From Solobacterium sp. (GTDB lineage Bacteria > Bacillota_I > Bacilli_A > Erysipelotrichales > Erysipelotrichaceae): 8,515 bases of DNA. The DNA is taken from assembly GCA_017419465.1 (NCBI GenBank), contig JAFOLE010000241.1, positions 1-8,515 on the forward strand, written 5' to 3'. This document shows, piece after piece, positions 7,309-8,515 of the stretch. The position numbers and the translations under genes were made by a program. Below the pieces are notes generated by a model. It was not told the origin of the DNA. It was given only the letters and a program-made list of their open reading frames with translations, and did no database searches. Each line of letters starts with the position of its first letter. The first letter of the stretch is position 1.

Positions 7309-8515
7309 ACGGTCCTTTTCTCCTTCGTCTGTAAAGATTGAATCCTGCGATCAGGGCAATCACCCCTGCCGCACCAAGTCCGATCCATGCATACGGATAC
7401 TGCAGATACGGACGGACTTCCGCCGGAACTTCCGGCTCTTCAATTTCCCACGGAATGCCCGGTTCCGGACTGATCCCGATTTCTTCTTCGGTGATCTCTT
7501 CCGGCGCAGGTTCACTCTCCGGGTGAATATAGTTTTCCACATCCGCTTCCACATATTCAAACGGACGGTCACCGCCCTTCATGAGAACGGTATTGAATTC
7601 TTTCAGGTCAAACTTATCGCCAAGTGCTTCCTCTGCGTTTTTGCGCAGTGTCAGGAATTTCATCATTCCGACGCCGTACGGCAGTAACAGGCCCGGTCTC
7701 TGAATGACAAAGTCTGCGATTTCCTGGGCACTGGAGCCGTTAAGTCCAAGGCTCTCCAGCCAGTTGGAAACCTGCGGAATACTCCAGCCGAGACCGTTGA
7801 CCGCAAGGTCTACCGCCGCATCCTCCACATAGGACAATGCGATATAGATCCGGTTCAGTTCTGCGGCATCCGGGTTGATGTCACTGAATTCCCATCCACA
7901 CCATTCGGAATACATGCCCCAGCCTTCCTGGTAACCGATGAAGTCATAGGACCGGCGCAGGAACGGCTCCGGCTGATTCAGGAACCAGGTGATCTGAAAC
8001 AGATGTCCCGGGAATGCCTCATGGGCAAGTGTGGAATAGAGTTCATTGGGATCTTCTCCCACAGCCTTCTCATTGATGCGCACGATATTGTGTGTAATAT
8101 CATCGATCGGCGGCGCAAGATAATATGCGACCGTCGCATCATTTGCGACAGAGGGATCCAGATAGTCGTACTCATAGGTCACTTCCGGTCCTTCCGGAAA
8201 CATCTCCAGATGGGACTGAAGATATTCAAGCACTTCATCCGGTCCGGACAGTTTCGTCGTTTCCGTTTCATAGAGATCATCCACTGCCGGATTGCGCATA
8301 TACAGGTCGATATACTGATCGACCAGATCTTCCAGGAACACGCCGCAGTCATCCAGCAGTTTCTCGACACTGTCCTGACTGCTTGTCTTATAACGTGCAA
8401 GCGCAGCGTAGTATTCCGCACCGCCGTTTTCATAGTTTGCGGTTCCGCCTTCAAACGAGCGGCTGCCGCGCAGCTTTTCCAGTTCTTCTTTCGCCTTGCG
8501 GTAGGAAGGAATATA
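7301..8515 (-). CDS. DUF885-family metallopeptidase homologue with C-terminal membrane anchor (N-terminus outside window)
   Basis: The frame is open from the right window edge (8515) to TAA at 7303-7301, giving 404 visible residues. A GTG at 8341 could be mistaken for the start, but upstream codons are open and read as family sequence (GAEYYAALARYKT), so the gene continues past the edge. The DUF885 hallmark HEAFPGH is at fragment residues 165-171, a zinc-ligand-like HExxxGH motif, followed by QEGWGMYSE (196-204). DUF885 proteins are generally regarded as zinc peptidases, so peptide hydrolysis is probable but the substrate is unknown. After the catalytic domain comes an acidic, proline-rich spacer (about 331-372), one hydrophobic helix (about 375-395) and a basic RRRRK tail. 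This predicts an enzyme held on the outer face of the membrane. There is no LPxTG sortase motif. It overlaps the lipoprotein gene by 8 bases. Confidence 0.85.
   Translation of the reverse strand, partial: YIPSYRKAKEELEKLRGSRSFEGGTANYENGGAEYYAALARYKTSSQDSVEKLLDDCGVFLEDLVDQYIDLYMRNPAVDDLYETETTKLSGPDEVLEYLQSHLEMFPEGPEVTYEYDYLDPSVANDATVAYYLAPPIDDITHNIVRINEKAVGEDPNELYSTLAHEAFPGHLFQITWFLNQPEPFLRRSYDFIGYQEGWGMYSEWCGWEFSDINPDAAELNRIYIALSYVEDAAVDLAVNGLGWSIPQVSNWLESLGLNGSSAQEIADFVIQRPGLLLPYGVGMMKFLTLRKNAEEALGDKFDLKEFNTVLMKGGDRPFEYVEADVENYIHPESEPAPEEITEEEIGISPEPGIPWEIEEPEVPAEVRPYLQYPYAWIGLGAAGVIALIAGFNLYRRRRKGPFA
7306..7326 (-). promoter_or_regulatory. TTG start with double Shine-Dalgarno-like sites for the lipoprotein gene
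   Basis: On the minus strand the start codon is TTG (7308-7306). Two purine-rich sites precede it: GAAGGAG (7326-7320) at 11 bases and AAAAGGA (7319-7313) at 4 bases, so neither has ideal spacing. The frame upstream is closed by TGA at 7353-7351, with no ATG, GTG or TTG between, so this TTG decides the start. It is also required for the signal peptide to be complete. The 8-base overlap with the preceding stop suggests re-initiation by terminating ribosomes. Confidence 0.7.

Noticed and set aside
8339..8341. GTG as the start of the DUF885-family gene
   Set aside because: The frame stays open to the window edge, and the 58 upstream codons read as DUF885-type sequence, so this is an internal valine.
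1..8515. A new defence, phage or biosynthetic system
   Set aside because: Every large frame resolves to glycogen synthesis, folate metabolism, uracil repair, two surface proteins or a transposase. I saw no repeats of CRISPR type, no toxin-antitoxin pair and no modular synthase.

Overview
The window looks like an ordinary chromosomal segment of a low-to-mid GC Bacillota, possibly Erysipelotrichia or Clostridia. The main pointer is a separate glgD next to glgC, an arrangement typical of Bacillota. AGGAGG-type ribosome-binding sites, a TTG start and a Gram-positive-style lipoprotein agree with this. Placement below phylum is a guess. All complete genes lie on the minus strand; the only plus-strand gene is a clipped insertion-sequence transposase at the left edge.

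Read in the direction of transcription (right to left), the first unit has four overlapping genes. It starts with a membrane-anchored DUF885-type metallopeptidase homologue, open at the right edge of the window. Next is a TTG-initiated lipoprotein with an alpha/beta-hydrolase fold whose nucleophile serine is replaced by glycine. Then come uracil-DNA glycosylase (ung) and folylpolyglutamate synthase (folC). The overlaps are 8, 4 and 4 bases, so the genes are probably translationally coupled, although they join two surface proteins to two cytoplasmic housekeeping enzymes.

After a 132-base gap with a TATAAT-type -10 element and weak inverted repeats comes the glycogen unit glgC-glgD-glgA. Its two internal gaps are both 13 bases, each carrying a strong Shine-Dalgarno sequence. 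GlgC makes ADP-glucose, GlgD is the catalytically degenerate partner or regulatory subunit, and GlgA builds the alpha-1,4-glucan. Branching enzyme (glgB) and phosphorylase (glgP) are not in this window. The unit ends in a clear intrinsic terminator.

Directly beyond that terminator lies the right end of an IS30-family element. Its transposase reads toward glgA and is cut by the window edge.

I found no rRNA, tRNA, CRISPR array, phage gene or defence system. The most unusual item is the lipoprotein: both its catalytic serine and its oxyanion-hole HG motif appear to be lost, and it is coupled to a membrane-anchored peptidase homologue. The rest is well-known metabolism and DNA repair.
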